Of a stretch of DNA of 64,000 nucleotides, positions 45,661 to 56,530 are shown piece after piece. The notes under the pieces were generated by a model. It ran no database searches, had not been told where the DNA came from, and saw only the letters and a list, made by a program, of their open reading frames with translations. Every line of letters starts with the position of its first letter. The stretch's first letter is position 1. Source of the stretch: Gonocerus acuteangulatus (taxonomy: Eukaryota; Arthropoda; Insecta; Hemiptera; Coreidae); NCBI GenBank assembly GCA_946811695.1, contig OX328123.1:152474840-152538839 (forward strand), written 5' to 3'. Made by a program: the position numbers and the translations under genes.

Positions 45661-45722
45661 CGTAGTTATTTCCGAAGATTCGTAGCTATTTAGGCGGTAC
45701 GAAGTTCGCGGATTCAGCTAGT
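45661..45722 (+). mobile_element. Helitron 3' end, plus strand
   Basis: GGCGGTACGAAGTTCGCGGA and TTCAGCTAGT: hairpin-like segment then CTAGT at 45718-45722. It is the inverted twin of 39647-39720. Confidence 0.65.
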
Positions 45723-46136
45723 TAAATAAATCAATAAAAAAACAAAAGAGGGAGCCGGCCCGGGCCGGGCCCGGACGGGAAAGAATGTCTACGTGCCTTT
45801 CTCACCGGGGCCCGGACGGGACACGGGCTCGGCACGGCCCCGGCCCGGACCCGGCACGGTCTAGCGTGAACTAGTCCATTAAAAACAGTGGTGTGATTGT
45901 TTCACCGTGTCCCGTCCGTGCCCCGTCCGGGGCCCGTCCCGGACGCGGCACGGTCTAGCGTGAATAGGCCTTAACACAGTATTGAAGAATTATTATTATT
46001 AAGTGATCACTACTATAGCGACTTCACTCTTAGCAGGTGGTACCTTTATGGTCAAATGAACCAGCATCGTGAGGTGTGAAAACTGAGGTATGGAAATGTA
46101 ATATGCCAGAAAGCCAATGGTTTTCAGCAGGTGTAT

Positions 46137-46597
46137 TTAATTGAGATTGTATAATTTATTGTTTTGTAAGTAGGTGAATATTGTGTTTACGTACTGGCTG
46201 CTGTCCCTCAACAATTCGTTCATGTCATGTGGAATATTAAGTTTGTGTCGTCTTCTGCATTCCGTAAGTAGGTGTTTTACGATAAAGTCTCTATTGCGTA
46301 TATTTCACGTTCGTTTTTTAAGTCCTGTCATGGGATATTCGTGTGTTAGTCCTGTTTGGCCAAGTCGGAGTCGAGCAAGTACAACTTCTTCTCGCTTGTT
46401 GTTTCGGTAGCTGGATGTCAACTCCTGAGTAATAGATTTGATTGTACGTAATTTATTGTCGGTTAGTCGAGTCCAGCTGTCTTGCCAATAATTTAACATA
46501 TTTTGTTTGATTGCATTGGTCAAGTCTTCGTCTGTGATTGATAGGTCGAGCTTAGGTTGTCTTTCAGCAAGTTTTGCATATGAATCTGCTAGGGAGT
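46137..46597 (-). pseudogene. I-type LINE ORF2 C-terminus (LINE b)
   Basis: The minus strand runs SLADSYAKLAERQPKLDLSI, WQDSWTRLTDNKLRTIKSI, REEVVLARLRLGQTGLTHEY, a stop near 46305, then VKHLLTECRRRHKLNIPHDM and NKLYNLN with a stop at 46137-46139. It is cut at 46597 by the tail of another LINE that inserted into its RNase H to C-terminal linker. Confidence 0.8.
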
Positions 46598-47098
46598 TTT
46601 TTATAAGGCACTTCAACCACTAGGCCATTGAGGCCTGTATACACTTAAATATGCCCAAGAATGTACTGTTATAGCCAAAAAATGTATTCAAATCAATATA
46701 TGTTTATTAAGTAATTTTAAATAGAATATAACGTAAGGATTAAAAATGGTAAAAAAAAATACTTAAAAATGCAATTTTAAATGCACACACTCTGAATAAC
46801 ACCCACACACACAAACACGCACACAGACGTACACACCCATCCACAACTATTTCTAGTTCTACGTCCTCTTTCAATTTCAATTATCATTTATATTTTTGTG
46901 AACAGATCTGTAGCCCTAAGGGATCTTAATGTTCTCTGGCACAATTCATGGTCGTCTCCAAGTATATTGTAATGTGTTTGTTATGTGAGTAAATAGTTTT
47001 GAAAATGTCTATTATTATTGGATGTGTGAAGTGTGCTCAGTAAGTCGTCTGTCTGTCCTGGGATTGTTGTTCAGTCCAATAAGGATGCCGTAGAGCTC
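46598..47098 (-). pseudogene. I-type LINE (LINE a): 3' UTR, C-terminus and RNase H part
   Basis: 46598-46870 matches the 3' UTR of the LINE at 27905-29680. The minus strand at 46910-46990 encodes ILGDDHELCQRTLRSLRATD and LFTKI, stop. 47000-47098 encodes AELYGILIGLNNNPRTDR from RNase H. The tail and most of RNase H between them are deleted. The 3' end abuts LINE b, which it entered. Confidence 0.75.
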
Positions 47099-47105
47099 AG
47101 CTGTA

Positions 47106-47701
47106 TTTTTTTTTTATTGAATATTTACAATCTGTATACATATGTTTACATATAATACAATAAGTAAATATATATCTCATAAACTAGCACAAGGAAGAAT
47201 AGGGGGGAGAAGGCAGCCATTGCTGACACTCCCTGAGGAATTATAAATATTTTATTTAAGTATTACTGTTGGTCTCTAGGCCACTTTCTTTTCAAGCGTC
47301 TCGGAGGATTGGAAGGGATCGCATCAGTGGAAAGGTATTGGGCAAGGGGATTAGGATGAAAGGATAGCTTAGAATGAAAAGTGGAGAATCGGGTTTTAGC
47401 TAATTCAGCGACAAAGGGAATTTCGAGGTCTCGGTGGATGATATAATAGTTGACGTAGAAGGAAGCATTAAGGATCCGGCGAAGGACTTTGGACTGAAGG
47501 TTTGGATTCGGTTTATGTTAGAAGGTTTTGCTGTACCCCATAGTTCAATACCGTATGTCCAAATAATAGTTTTGTAGGTTGTTAGTTTGTTTTCAGTACT
47601 GAGTTTTGATTTGGGACCTATTAGTCGTCTAAGTAGGCCGTAACGTCTGTTTAGTTCTTGTCGTTTTGTTTTTGTGTGTGTGTTCCAAGTAAGCCTTTTG
47701 T
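47106..47701 (-). mobile_element. 5'-truncated Jockey-clade LINE inserted in LINE a
   Basis: The minus strand encodes ELNRRYGLLRRLIGPKSKLS, TIIWTYGIELWGTAKPSNI, a one-base frameshift near 47500, VLRRILNASFYVNYYIIHRD and RRLKRKWPRDQQ with a stop at 47263-47265. This is the Jockey RT C-terminal region, with no RNase H. A T-run at 47106-47116 is the poly(A) tail. The duplication agctgta flanks it (47099-47105 and 47702-47708), and the host RNase H frame closes when it is set aside. Confidence 0.88.
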
Positions 47702-47708
47702 AGCTGTA

Positions 47709-47920
47709 AATATGCTACAATTATCATTAAGTCTCTTGCTTATGATCTTGTCATCAATTACAGCTGTGGCTCCCACACCATTATCTGACTTTGACCCATC
47801 GGTGAAGATAAAGAGTTACTGAGGTGATATTCGTTAAAATAATTTGGATAAATTAATTTTAAATTAGGATGCTTTCTATGAAATTTTGATAATGAAATAA
47901 ATAAATATTGAAATATATTG

Positions 47921-47925
<5 letters not shown>
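47709..47925 (-). pseudogene. I-type LINE (LINE a): RNase H N-terminal part
   Basis: The minus strand reads LFIFTDGSKSDNGVGATAVI and DDKIISKRLNDNCSIF, the first catalytic region of RNase H, leading into the Jockey insertion. A stop lies just upstream. Confidence 0.8.
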
Positions 47926-47927
<2 letters not shown>

Positions 47928-47988
<61 letters not shown>

Positions 47989-48150
47989 GGCGCATCTACA
48001 TGTAGGTCATTAGCGCCGACATCCAGGGTGTAGCGAGGAATTTTACCAGCGAGCCGTGGGATGATAAAATTCCTGCCGGAGGTTGGGAATCGAACCCACC
48101 ATCTCCCGCTTATGAATCCAAGGCGCTAGCCATTAGACCACGGGAGACCC
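47928..48150 (-). repeat. tRNA-derived SINE, type 1, full length
   Basis: A poly(T) run (47928-47986) is the tail. The minus strand head, CTCCCGTGGTCTAATGGCTA.., has an A-box-like TGGTCTAATGG and a B box GGTTCGATTCC. The 3' body ends GGCGCTAATGACC..GCGCCGT before the A tail. Related tails occur at 12525, 53198, 54885 and 59887, and a head at 56222. Confidence 0.85.
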
Positions 48151-48329
48151 CATATTTACTTATTATATTGAAACTGTTTAATTTCCTCGGAGGAAAGGGA
48201 AGAAGGCGTTGAGTAAGTACTTCTGAGTCAGGAGTTTTTAGAATATGTTGGATCTCTTTGTATCTAACAATGAAGGGTCTCTGGACTTGGGGTTTGTTGA
48301 ATACCATACATTTGTTGAACAATACTGAA

Positions 48330-48510
48330 AATGTCGAACACTTTACGCAACCTCAGGAGCAGCCCTGTAGCTAGTTTATATGTAGAAGCAGCAGAACCCT
48401 CTCTGGAGCATCGGAGATACATGCTCATGGCATCGCTCATGCACAAATATCTAGCTATAGGCTGCTCTCCGTGTCTTCAGATGAATATCAATAATCAATA
48501 CACAGACAAA
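48330..48510 (+). pseudogene. I-type LINE RT-thumb fragment
   Basis: The plus strand reads TLRNLRSSPVASLYVEAAEP and SLEHRRYMLMASLMHKYLA, which matches the ATGAFRTSPVxSLxVExGEPxLxxRR region after RT in I-group LINEs. It is short and isolated. Confidence 0.6.
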
Positions 48511-48861
48511 TACAAAAGAATTATTAAAATTTATGTTTGTTTGTTAATTTTTCTTCTGAAAGAAAATTAATTTATAAATAATACTAAATAATGCATGCAG
48601 ACAGAAAAAAAAGTACATAGTGATTAATAGTGCGTGAAGATTTAATCCTATTTTTCCTGACCCGGTAGATATTAAAGATATTAAAAAGCTGAAAGATCCT
48701 AGCTTGAGTTAGACTCTGTTCCTACAAAGCGTATTCTAGACAGCTCATTCGATTGCCGGAGGACACCTGCCCCGGCAGTTAAAAGACCCTACGTGATCAG
48801 CTTCCTGAACGTGAAGATTCTTCCAACGTGAGAACTTTCTCTAAGAAAAGGCAAGCAAGCA
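48511..48861. other. No gene seen
   Basis: Anonymous sequence without ORFs or repeats I can name. Confidence 0.4.
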
Positions 48862-48975
48862 TGTCAGCAAAGAAAATTAGGGTTCATTCCACAGATCCCT
48901 CTTCTTCAGTCTGATTGCTCTATCTCAAAGACAATTAACCAAGAAAATCGAATATGGAAATTATATGTTTATCGC
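48862..48975. repeat. Segment shared with 35109-35240 (inverted)
   Basis: ggcaagcaagcatgtcagca through tatatgttta matches 35109-35240 on the other strand and again lies next to a family B 3' end. Confidence 0.55.
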
Positions 48976-50061
48976 TTTTAGCACTCTCCTCCGAAGGAAA
49001 GTAGCTATTGAGGTTGCACTCATGACGGAATTTTTGAAAAATTTCTTGGAATCGTTATCGATCCTACCTAGAAGACACCGAAAATGACCCCCGTTAAAAT
49101 TTATACATTTATCTATGTATATATATATGTGTGTGTGTGTGTGTTTCTGTTAACACGATAGCGGCCAGAGTTTTTGTTTTTTCGTCACGAAACTTGGTAT
49201 ATAGCATTCAATTAGCAAACGATTGAACGAGTTCGTTAACCACCAAAATCGGTACACCGGAAGGGGGGGGGTTACCCCGAACCCAAAACACTAATTTGAC
49301 CATGCCAGCCGTAATATCTGTTATATTTCAACAAAACTAGGTATTCGTAGAGGTAATCTAGAGAGAAAAGTGTGATGTAAAAATAAACTAAATCGGTTAA
49401 TTAGGAGGGGGGGGGGGTTTACTTAGGACCCACAATACCAATTCACCACTATCAGCCGTGATTTTTGTTATATTTCGACAAAACTTGGTACTCGTAGCGG
49501 TAATCTACAGGTAAAAATGTGTTGTAAAAATAAACTAAATCGGTTCATTAGGAGGGGGGGGGGGTTTACTCCGGACCCAAATTACTTATATACTCATACC
49601 GGTCGTAATTTCTGCTGTATTGTAACGAAACGCGGTATACGTCGTGGGTAACTCCTGAGAAAGAAGTGTTGTAAAAATGAGCTAAATCGGTCAATCGGAA
49701 AGGGGGGTTTACTTTGTAATATATTAGCCCGCCAGACGCAGGTTCGCAAGGCCGCCGCAAGGAGCGCTTTCTACCACTAGAGGGACTGTATCGTATTCCT
49801 GCGTCAGATCAAAAGACGAAAATATGAAGTTTTTTGTATTTATTAAGTAGTGTAGAAGGTACCATGTGTAAACATAACTCTGGAAGCAAATTAATTACAA
49901 AATTAATAATTGAACAGTTACTCATTACAAAATTAAAAGAGAACTATTCGTGTTTTTATTTTATTTATGTAGGATATTTTAAGCAAATTGTTCTGGAAAG
50001 CAGTCTACACTACCAAAATTCTGAGGAAAGTGCTTAGTTATGCAGCTCCTGCGTGACGGAC
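48976..50061 (-). mobile_element. Helentron-like element, family B, full-length copy (B3)
   Basis: It runs on the minus strand from tcctgcgtgacggac (50061) to the hairpin and GTGCTAAAA end at 48976. It has (TG)n at 49130-49144 and three G-run tandem units. It is close to B1 in sequence and length (about 1.09 kb). Confidence 0.65.
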
Positions 50062-50531
50062 ATTTATATTTCTTTCTGTAGAACTTCATATATAAATAAT
50101 TTTGGCAATATGATCATTCTGAGCTCTTTGCCTCCCGATAACATCCTTGATCAACGCCATAAGTCGAGAGGGGCCTAAACGAGCTTCGGCCGATGTCCAG
50201 ATTTGAAGAGAGGTCAGAGAACCACAGAAAACGTTGCTATTAGATGGGAGAGAAAACCTCTGTCATCACTTCACTTATGGATCACTTACTCCTGAATTTG
50301 CTTAATATTCTTGGATCGAGGATGAACTTTAGCATTATAATCAAACTTGTTAGAAAGAACTTCAGCACTATAATGAGTGAATAGTTTCATTGAAGCTCTC
50401 TTGAGTAATTAAAAACTACATTTATTTATTTTGATTTCCAAAAATAATGAAGGAAAGGAACAGATATTTTTATAAAGATAAAATTCACTTTGTAATACGT
50501 TAACCCCTACAGAATATTACTAAACAATTTT
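50062..50531. other. No gene seen
   Basis: Anonymous sequence flanking the LINE insertion. No ORF of note. Confidence 0.4.
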
Positions 50532-50547
50532 AATAAAACAGCTTATA
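50532..50547. repeat. 16-bp LINE target-site duplication, left copy
   Basis: aataaaacagcttata is repeated exactly at 53497-53512 and marks both borders of the LINE insertion between them. Confidence 0.9.
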
Positions 50548-52499
50548 ATTGTAGACCAGCTGATAATTATAGACCAATAGCTCTGACAAGCTGTATATTT
50601 AAGATTTTCGAGAGAATATTGAATAAGAGGCTACTATGGTTCCTGGAACAGAATCAACTCCTTTCAGAGTATCAATGTGGCTTCAGATCGAATCACTCGA
50701 CTATAGACCACATAGTTACATTAGAAAGTGAAATATTAGACTCGTTCATTAATAAGGAATCCATAATAGCCGTCTCTTTCGATGTAGAAAAAGCTTATGA
50801 TACAGTTTGGCGCCGACCTATTCTATCAAAATTATCCGAATGGAATATTCAAGGAAATTTCCTCAATTTTGTATTAAATTTCCTTTCGAATAGAACATTT
50901 CGTGTAAAAGTTGGAACCACTGCTTCCAACATCTTCCAACAAGAAAACGGAGTGCCTCAAGGCAGTGTGATAAGTACAACGCTTTTTAAAATAGCTATGG
51001 ACACCGTCCGCGAGCGTATTACACCACCAGTAAGATATCGTCTGTATGTGGATGATTTGCTTATGTACATTCGAACAAAAGATATTGAATATGCCACTAC
51101 ATTAATACAAGAGACAGTAGATAAACTCGAGAATTGGAGCGATACTAACGGACTCAACCTTTCCACCCTAAAAACTCAAAGTATCATTTTTACCAAAAAG
51201 AGACAGATCCCACAAATCCAATTAACTCTCAAAAAATCCCCAATTAAACTGACTAACCAAATTAAATTTTTAGGACTCATATTTGACTCTAGACTAACCT
51301 GGGTTCCCCACTTAAAGAGTCTCGTTGATAGATGTAAAAAATCTTTACATCTCTTAAGGATTCTATGCAATACCAAGTGGGGTGCAGACAGAAGTGTAAT
51401 GCTGACACTATACCGTGCATATACCACGGCCCTTCTGGACTACGGAAGTGTTGCGTACTCTTCTGTCAAGCCCAGTACACTTAAAATACTAGACCCGATA
51501 CAAAATTTAGGCTTACGGATTGCAACTGGAGCCTTTAGATCAAGCCCGGCCGACAGTCTCCATGTGGAATGTGGAGAACTTCCTCTGGAGTTCAGACGTA
51601 TGCTAAACTGTTTAAAATTCACATTAAAATCTGCATCTATGAACAGCGCATGCACCCCTAGACGGACTGACGAAGTAAAGGTGCGGAAATACCAAACACA
51701 ACCATCTAGGCAACGCCCATTGCTTGTTAGATACGAATCCTACTCCCATGGCACGAATATACAAAGAACTGAACTTTACGTTAGACCCTCACCGACTTAC
51801 CTACCATGGACTGTACACAACCTAAGATTTGACTTGGAACTGACAAAATTTAAAAAGAAAAACCCCTTATCTACACATACTTACAAACACAACTTCAAAG
51901 CACATCTACAAAAAAATACAGATACGTTATTCATCTACACGGACGGATCTAAGACTTCACTAGGCACGGCCGCAGCAGCTGTAATTGATAAAAAGACCGT
52001 CAGCATTAAACTGCCAGACCTTACAAGCAGCTATTCAGCTGAACTACATGCCATTCTACTCGCCTTAGAGAACATACAGGACGTAACACAAGACAGGATA
52101 ACGATATGTACTGACTCACTCAGCGCAATAACAGGACTACAGAACACTTACAATCCAAACCCACTTAACATACAAATACTACAAAGGATTTACGACACGA
52201 AGAAACTGATAACAATATACTGGCTCCCAGGACACGAAGACATTGAACAAAATACAATAGTCGACAAAATTGCCAAGACTGCAACAAAACAACAACATCA
52301 GGACATAAACCACATAACGTACAGAGATATGCAGAATGAAGCCAAGAAAATAGTTATAGAGAAGTGGCAGAGATCCTGGCCCATGACAATAGACAACAAA
52401 CTAAGAGAAATTAAACAAACAGTCGGTAAATGGTCATCCAGCATAAGGCAGAAGAGAAGAGAAGAAGTTGTCTTATGCCGCCTAAGAATTCACGGCTGA
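50548..52499 (+). pseudogene. LINE ORF2: reverse transcriptase and RNase H
   Basis: The frame is already open at the truncation point (DNYRPIALTSCIFKIFERIL), so there is no genuine start codon. RT motifs: FDVEKAYDTVWRR (A), NGVPQGSVISTTLF (B), LYVDDLLMY (C, YVDD at 51044-51055), LNLSTLKTQSIIF (D) and LGLIFDSRLTW (E). RNase H follows from about 51930: FIYTDGSKTS, SAELHAILLAL, CTDSLSAITGL and VDKIAKTA, keeping the D-E-D-D acidic set. The frame ends early at 52499 inside RLRI(G)H. Apart from truncation and that frameshift it is uninterrupted for about 650 codons, so it is a young copy. RT and RNase H act in target-primed reverse transcription. Confidence 0.9.
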
Positions 52500-52723
52500 C
52501 GCACGTACACCTCATGACGAGACAGGACAGACCGACATGTGAAGTATGTAACACCCCACTGACAATAAAACACATCCTGACTGAATGTCGGCTGAGAGAA
52601 AACTATGACTTACCGGACAACATGACTGAACTACTCTCAGATAAAAGCCAGTATATAGACAAGATATACACATATTTAAAAAATACAAATATATTTAACA
52701 AACTGAGACGATACGTCACATAA
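52490..52723 (+). pseudogene. LINE ORF2 C-terminus after frameshift
   Basis: In the next frame it continues LTHVHLMTRQDRPTCEVCN, LTIKHILTECRLRENYDLP and FNKLRRYVT, stop at 52721. A small deletion at about 52489 removed the glycine codon region of the RIGH motif. Other copies in the window show the two parts belong to one protein. Confidence 0.85.
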
Positions 52724-53150
52724 TAAGATCCTCTATTTACGTATCTGTCTAACATTATTTGTACAGGTAATCTGAAAAGCAGATATATCTATCTTTGAGA
52801 ATAACATTACACCAATCTATTTCAAGCATTAACTAAATCTGAACATAAACAATACAGACACAAACTAAACTGTTTGCTATGAACAAATTGCAGCATTAAA
52901 TACATTTTAATTGGTAAATTACTGTGTAGCGAAAAACAATAACAATAAAAACAAGCAATGTAGTAATAATGTGCAATATAAGTATATGGATAATGAAAAG
53001 GAATAATGTAATAATAATAATGTGTAATATAAGTATATATATAATAATAAGGAATAAATGTAATAATAATAATATTAATGAATAAAATAATTATATAGAT
53101 ATAATAATGTACGCTATAAGTCTATAGATAATAATAATGTATAATGTAAT

Positions 53151-53166
53151 TTTTTTTTTTTTTTTT

Positions 53167-53199
<33 letters not shown>

Positions 53200-53231
53200 G
53201 GCGCATCTACATCTAGGTCATTAGCGCCGTA
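53151..53231 (-). repeat. SINE type 1 tail inside the LINE 3' UTR
   Basis: A T-run (53151-53197, with one A) is followed by acggcgcatctacatctagg and tcattagcgccg. The same piece sits at the same place in the second LINE tail (59851-59926), so the source LINE already carried it. Confidence 0.8.
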
Positions 53232-53512
53232 TAATGTAAATATAAACAATATAGATATAGTGCAATAATATACGCATATGTATATATGTGTGTGTATGTG
53301 TATGAATTCTGTAATCATGTCATCATCATTTATTGTCAAATCATCATATCTCCATTTATTGTTAAATCATCATTTATTGTAATCACTGTTATCATTTATG
53401 TAATCATCATTTATTTTGTAATCATGTAATCATCGTTTATTGTTATAGAGTATATCGCTAAAAACTGCGAAACTTTTAATAAATAAATAAATAAAAAATA
53501 AAACAGCTTATA

Positions 53513-53639
53513 GGATGACTTTTTATTAAAATCTAATAGCCACGTGGCTTTTAAAATCCAATGAGGAAAACTCTCTGCCGAACACAGAACAATTTATCAC
53601 ATTCTCAACTCCGGGGATAATTTTGTAAAGCTAAAATAA
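53513..53639. other. LINE target flank
   Basis: The sequence continues from 50531 when the LINE is set aside. No feature is recognised, though it may include degraded Jockey RT. Confidence 0.35.
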
Positions 53640-54104
53640 TCCCTATTTTAAAAATCACTACCTTGTCCTCTCGACCCATAGCCTCAGGCGTCCCACAAGG
53701 CAGCATCCTAGGACCATTGCCTCCTGTATACGCCAGATATCCCTACCCACCCATCTACACATATAACAACCTACGCCGATGGTACAGCCATTTTTTCCTC
53801 TTTCCCCGATCCCTTTACAGCTTCCCAGCAATTACAGGAGCACCTTGAGTCTGTCGAGAAATGGTGCACCCAGTGGAAAATCACAGTGAACCCTGAAAAA
53901 TGCTGTCACGTAACATTTACTCTTAATAAGAGCACTTGCCCTCCTGTATACATATGCAACAGAGAACTTCCTGTACCTAATGAGGTGCGTTACCTGGGAC
54001 TTCTACTAAACAGCAGACTCACATGGAACCCACACACACGACTAAAAAGACAAGAGCTGAACAGGAGATTTGGACTCTTGCGGCGACTAATTGGACCTAC
54101 ATGA
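53640..54104 (+). pseudogene. Jockey-clade LINE RT fragment
   Basis: It has RPIASGVPQGSILGPLPP (motif B), a broken motif C region (TTYADGTA-like in one frame), then VEKWCTQWKITVNPEKCCHV and VRYLGLLLNSRLTWNPHTR, ending RRFGLLRRLIGPT. Two frameshifts are needed to read it. It belongs to the same family as 47106-47701, with which it overlaps at NRR.GLLRRLIGP. Confidence 0.8.
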
Positions 54105-54109
54105 AAGCT

Positions 54110-54189
54110 TACGAAACACAACAAACTTACTTTTTTTTTTTTTTTTTTTTTTCTTTTAGGGTGCTTCGACTACCTAGGCCATTAGCATA
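54110..54189. repeat. T-run and SINE type 3 tail
   Basis: A T-run (54131-54152) and ggtgcttcgactacctaggc then cattagc match the 3' end of the SINE at 40297-40519. Confidence 0.55.
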
Positions 54190-54640
54190 TACCACTCACT
54201 CACTGACTCACTGACCTATCATCGCCCAGCCCAAACCACTCGGCAGAAAAATTTGAAATTTTGCATGTACACTCCCTATAGAACGTAGACACTCGCTAAG
54301 AAAGGATTTTTTTATATTCGAATTTTTAAGTATTTTTAGAGGGGTTTAAAGTTTTAGTTTGTTAGAGCAGGCAAGGCTACGCAGCATGCGTTGCTAGAAC
54401 GATAAAAGAACACCTGTTACCGTACTTTATCTATTTCATAGTATTATTTTTAATTGAGGTTAATTTAAACTATGATGGGAGTTCTTGAATTACTAGAAAT
54501 AAAGTGTCCTTCATAGAGTTTACGCTATGAGGGTCAAAATCACCATTTTAATTGCGGTTCATTTCAACTTGTCCCCCGTAGATTTTTCGCTATACCTGGT
54601 AATGGTCCATCTGAGGTAATAATATCCCGAACCCTTGCAC
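54190..54640. repeat. Dispersed repeat family D
   Basis: ccactcactcactgactcac, gacctatcatcgcccagccc, gaaattttgcatgtacactc and tcgctaagaaagg follow the same order as at 15635-16115. Confidence 0.6.
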
Positions 54641-55376
54641 AGCCTCCTCACCCATCAGCATTCCCAGGCAGAACACCTCTTGGTCATGCTCGCAAATCTA
54701 ATGGAAGTTTCCAAATGGCATGTGAGAAACATAAATTTTTAAATTTCAAGGTAACCATGGGCGTATATAGGAAATAATTTTGGGGGGATGGGAAAATTCT
54801 GGGGTATGGAATACTAGCAATTTAAAACTTGGAATAGTTTTAGGCAAATAAGTCGCTATTTTTTTATTTATTTATTTTTTACGGCGCATCAACAAATCTT
54901 GGCTATCCAGGGTGCAGCCAGGAACTTTTTCATTGAGCCCTATTTATAGCAATTTTGGCAATGGAGCAATCTAAGGCAGATAAAGGAGAGTACATTTATT
55001 GATGTTTAGCAATATTTAGGCCATTTTTTAATTAGTTTAACCACAAAAGAAAATATAAAATCTTTTGACCTTTTTAAAGTCAAATTTGACATAACTCGAA
55101 GGTTTTTGTTATACTTCCAAGCATTTCCAACCTGTTGTTTTTACATCAAAATTGAAAGGAAGTATTCAGCTTTAAGAATATATAATCAGAAATCCCGGAT
55201 TCGCGCGGATGTGCATGTACGTGCCAGTTAATGTCACAGTTCATGAATACATTTCTTATTTTTGTTGCTTTCTGGACTCAAAATAATGACTAGACAAAAT
55301 GTATTTAACATCATGGGTAAAAAATACTTGATTTTAAAGTACAACTAGGTGTGCTAATGGCCTCAGAAGCCACTGC

Positions 55377-55379
<3 letters not shown>
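54641..55379. other. MITE and SINE fragments, otherwise anonymous
   Basis: 54756-54845 is the left half of the hAT-like MITE (catgggcgtatatagg, ggggtatggaatactag). 54880-54945 is a SINE type 1 tail. The rest shows no feature. Confidence 0.5.

Positions 55380-55440
<61 letters not shown>
55380..55440. repeat. Poly(A), about 61 bp
   Basis: An uninterrupted A-run follows gtgctaatggcctcagaagc and cactgcgc, which looks like a plus-strand SINE tail. Confidence 0.85.
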
Positions 55441-55442
<2 letters not shown>

Positions 55443-55904
55443 ATTTGCCTAGAATTCTTTGTTAAAATTATTCAGAAAAACAAATAAAATAAATCCAACC
55501 CACATTTTTGTCGTTTTAAATCACAGTTAATTAATAACAGGATGGCAGTGCATAAAAAAGAAGATACTTTTGTACAAAAAAAAAAAAAAAAAAAAAAAAA
55601 ATGAAGTGTGGCTTCAGGGTAGATTATTGTTACCAAGGGCAAAAATGAGACATTGGCAACCATTTTATAGGTTCGAAGAATCCAGTGAGCGGAGTCGAAG
55701 ACAGTAAAGGTGAAAAGTTACATGCTACTACAGACGGCAGTGGAATTGCTATATGCTACATAAATACAATTCTGAAAGTAATACTCAAGCTGGTGATATA
55801 TTGAAGGATATAAAAAAAGCTAGCTCCCATCCCGTGAAAATAAATACAAGGATGCTTATTAAAAATTGGCATTACTTTCTGAGACATTTCAAGGAAGCGG
55901 TGTA
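55441..55904. other. No gene seen; second poly(A)
   Basis: A further A-run lies at 55578-55600. The ORF that crosses into the TG tract has no known motif. Confidence 0.4.
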
Positions 55905-55907
55905 TGT

Positions 55908-55965
<58 letters not shown>
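55905..55965. repeat. (TG)n microsatellite
   Basis: A TG tract of about 60 bp with a few changes at its right edge. Confidence 0.95.
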
Positions 55966-55967
<2 letters not shown>

Positions 55968-56221
55968 ACGTGGGTGGGTGAGTGTGTGTAGGCGTATCTC
56001 TGTGAGATGTGTGCGTAATCTGTTAACATTTATAGTAACTTCTTAGAAATATACTTAGTATACCTAACAATTATAAATTATTTAAAACTACAAAATCATA
56101 TTATTGCCTTAAAACCCATTACTGAAATCATATATGACCATTATTTCAGATTATATAATCAAAGAAAATGAATTAAGCATCAGAAATATTTTTGGCCAAG
56201 AACATCAGTCCTATACCACAC

Positions 56222-56298
56222 TGTGCGCCGGTGGGCATCGAACCCACCATCTCCCGCTTATGAATCTAGCGCGCTAGCCACTAGACCACGGGAAACCC
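56222..56298 (-). repeat. SINE type 1, tRNA-like head only
   Basis: The minus strand contains CCCGTGGTCTAGTGGCTAGC and GGTTCGATGCCC, matching the head of the SINE at 47928-48150. The body and tail are absent. Confidence 0.7.
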
Positions 56299-56530
56299 CT
56301 AAAGCCGCGGTCACACTAGGCTAGTTACCAGCCGCTTCTAGCCAGCCGCTGAGGAATTACCAGCAAGCAAGTCCGGCCCAGAACCAGAGGCTGGGAATTG
56401 CCAGCGGGCTGGCGATTACCAGCCAAAGTCAAAAGTTGAACATGTTTAACTTTTTTGCGCTGCTTGCCAGCGCTGGCGGTCAAGTGATCTCCTCGCTAGC
56501 CCCGGACAGCCAATTTTAAATATATATTCT

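Larger units (their letters stand above)
39490..45972. other. 6.5-kb interval bounded by GC-rich inverted repeats
   Basis: TTCACGCTAGACCGTGCC at about 39499 is inverted at about 45853-45871 and again at 45943-45965. The arms are very GC-rich (cccggcccgggccggctccc) and continue inward through gagggag..tatttaactag. Just inside, ctgaatccgtgaacttcgta at 39652 is inverted at 45717. The GC-rich part alone looks like a palindromic MITE split at its centre, atttaactagttaaat. Confidence 0.65.
50548..53496 (+). mobile_element. I-type LINE, 5'-truncated, best copy in the window
   Basis: It is bounded by a perfect 16-bp duplication. It contains RT and RNase H in one long frame, a C-terminal segment after a frameshift, and a 3' UTR of about 770 bp rich in taataataatgt. 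It ends in an A-rich (aaat)n tail. It lacks the 5' UTR, ORF1, endonuclease and RT start, as expected from incomplete reverse transcription. Confidence 0.9.
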
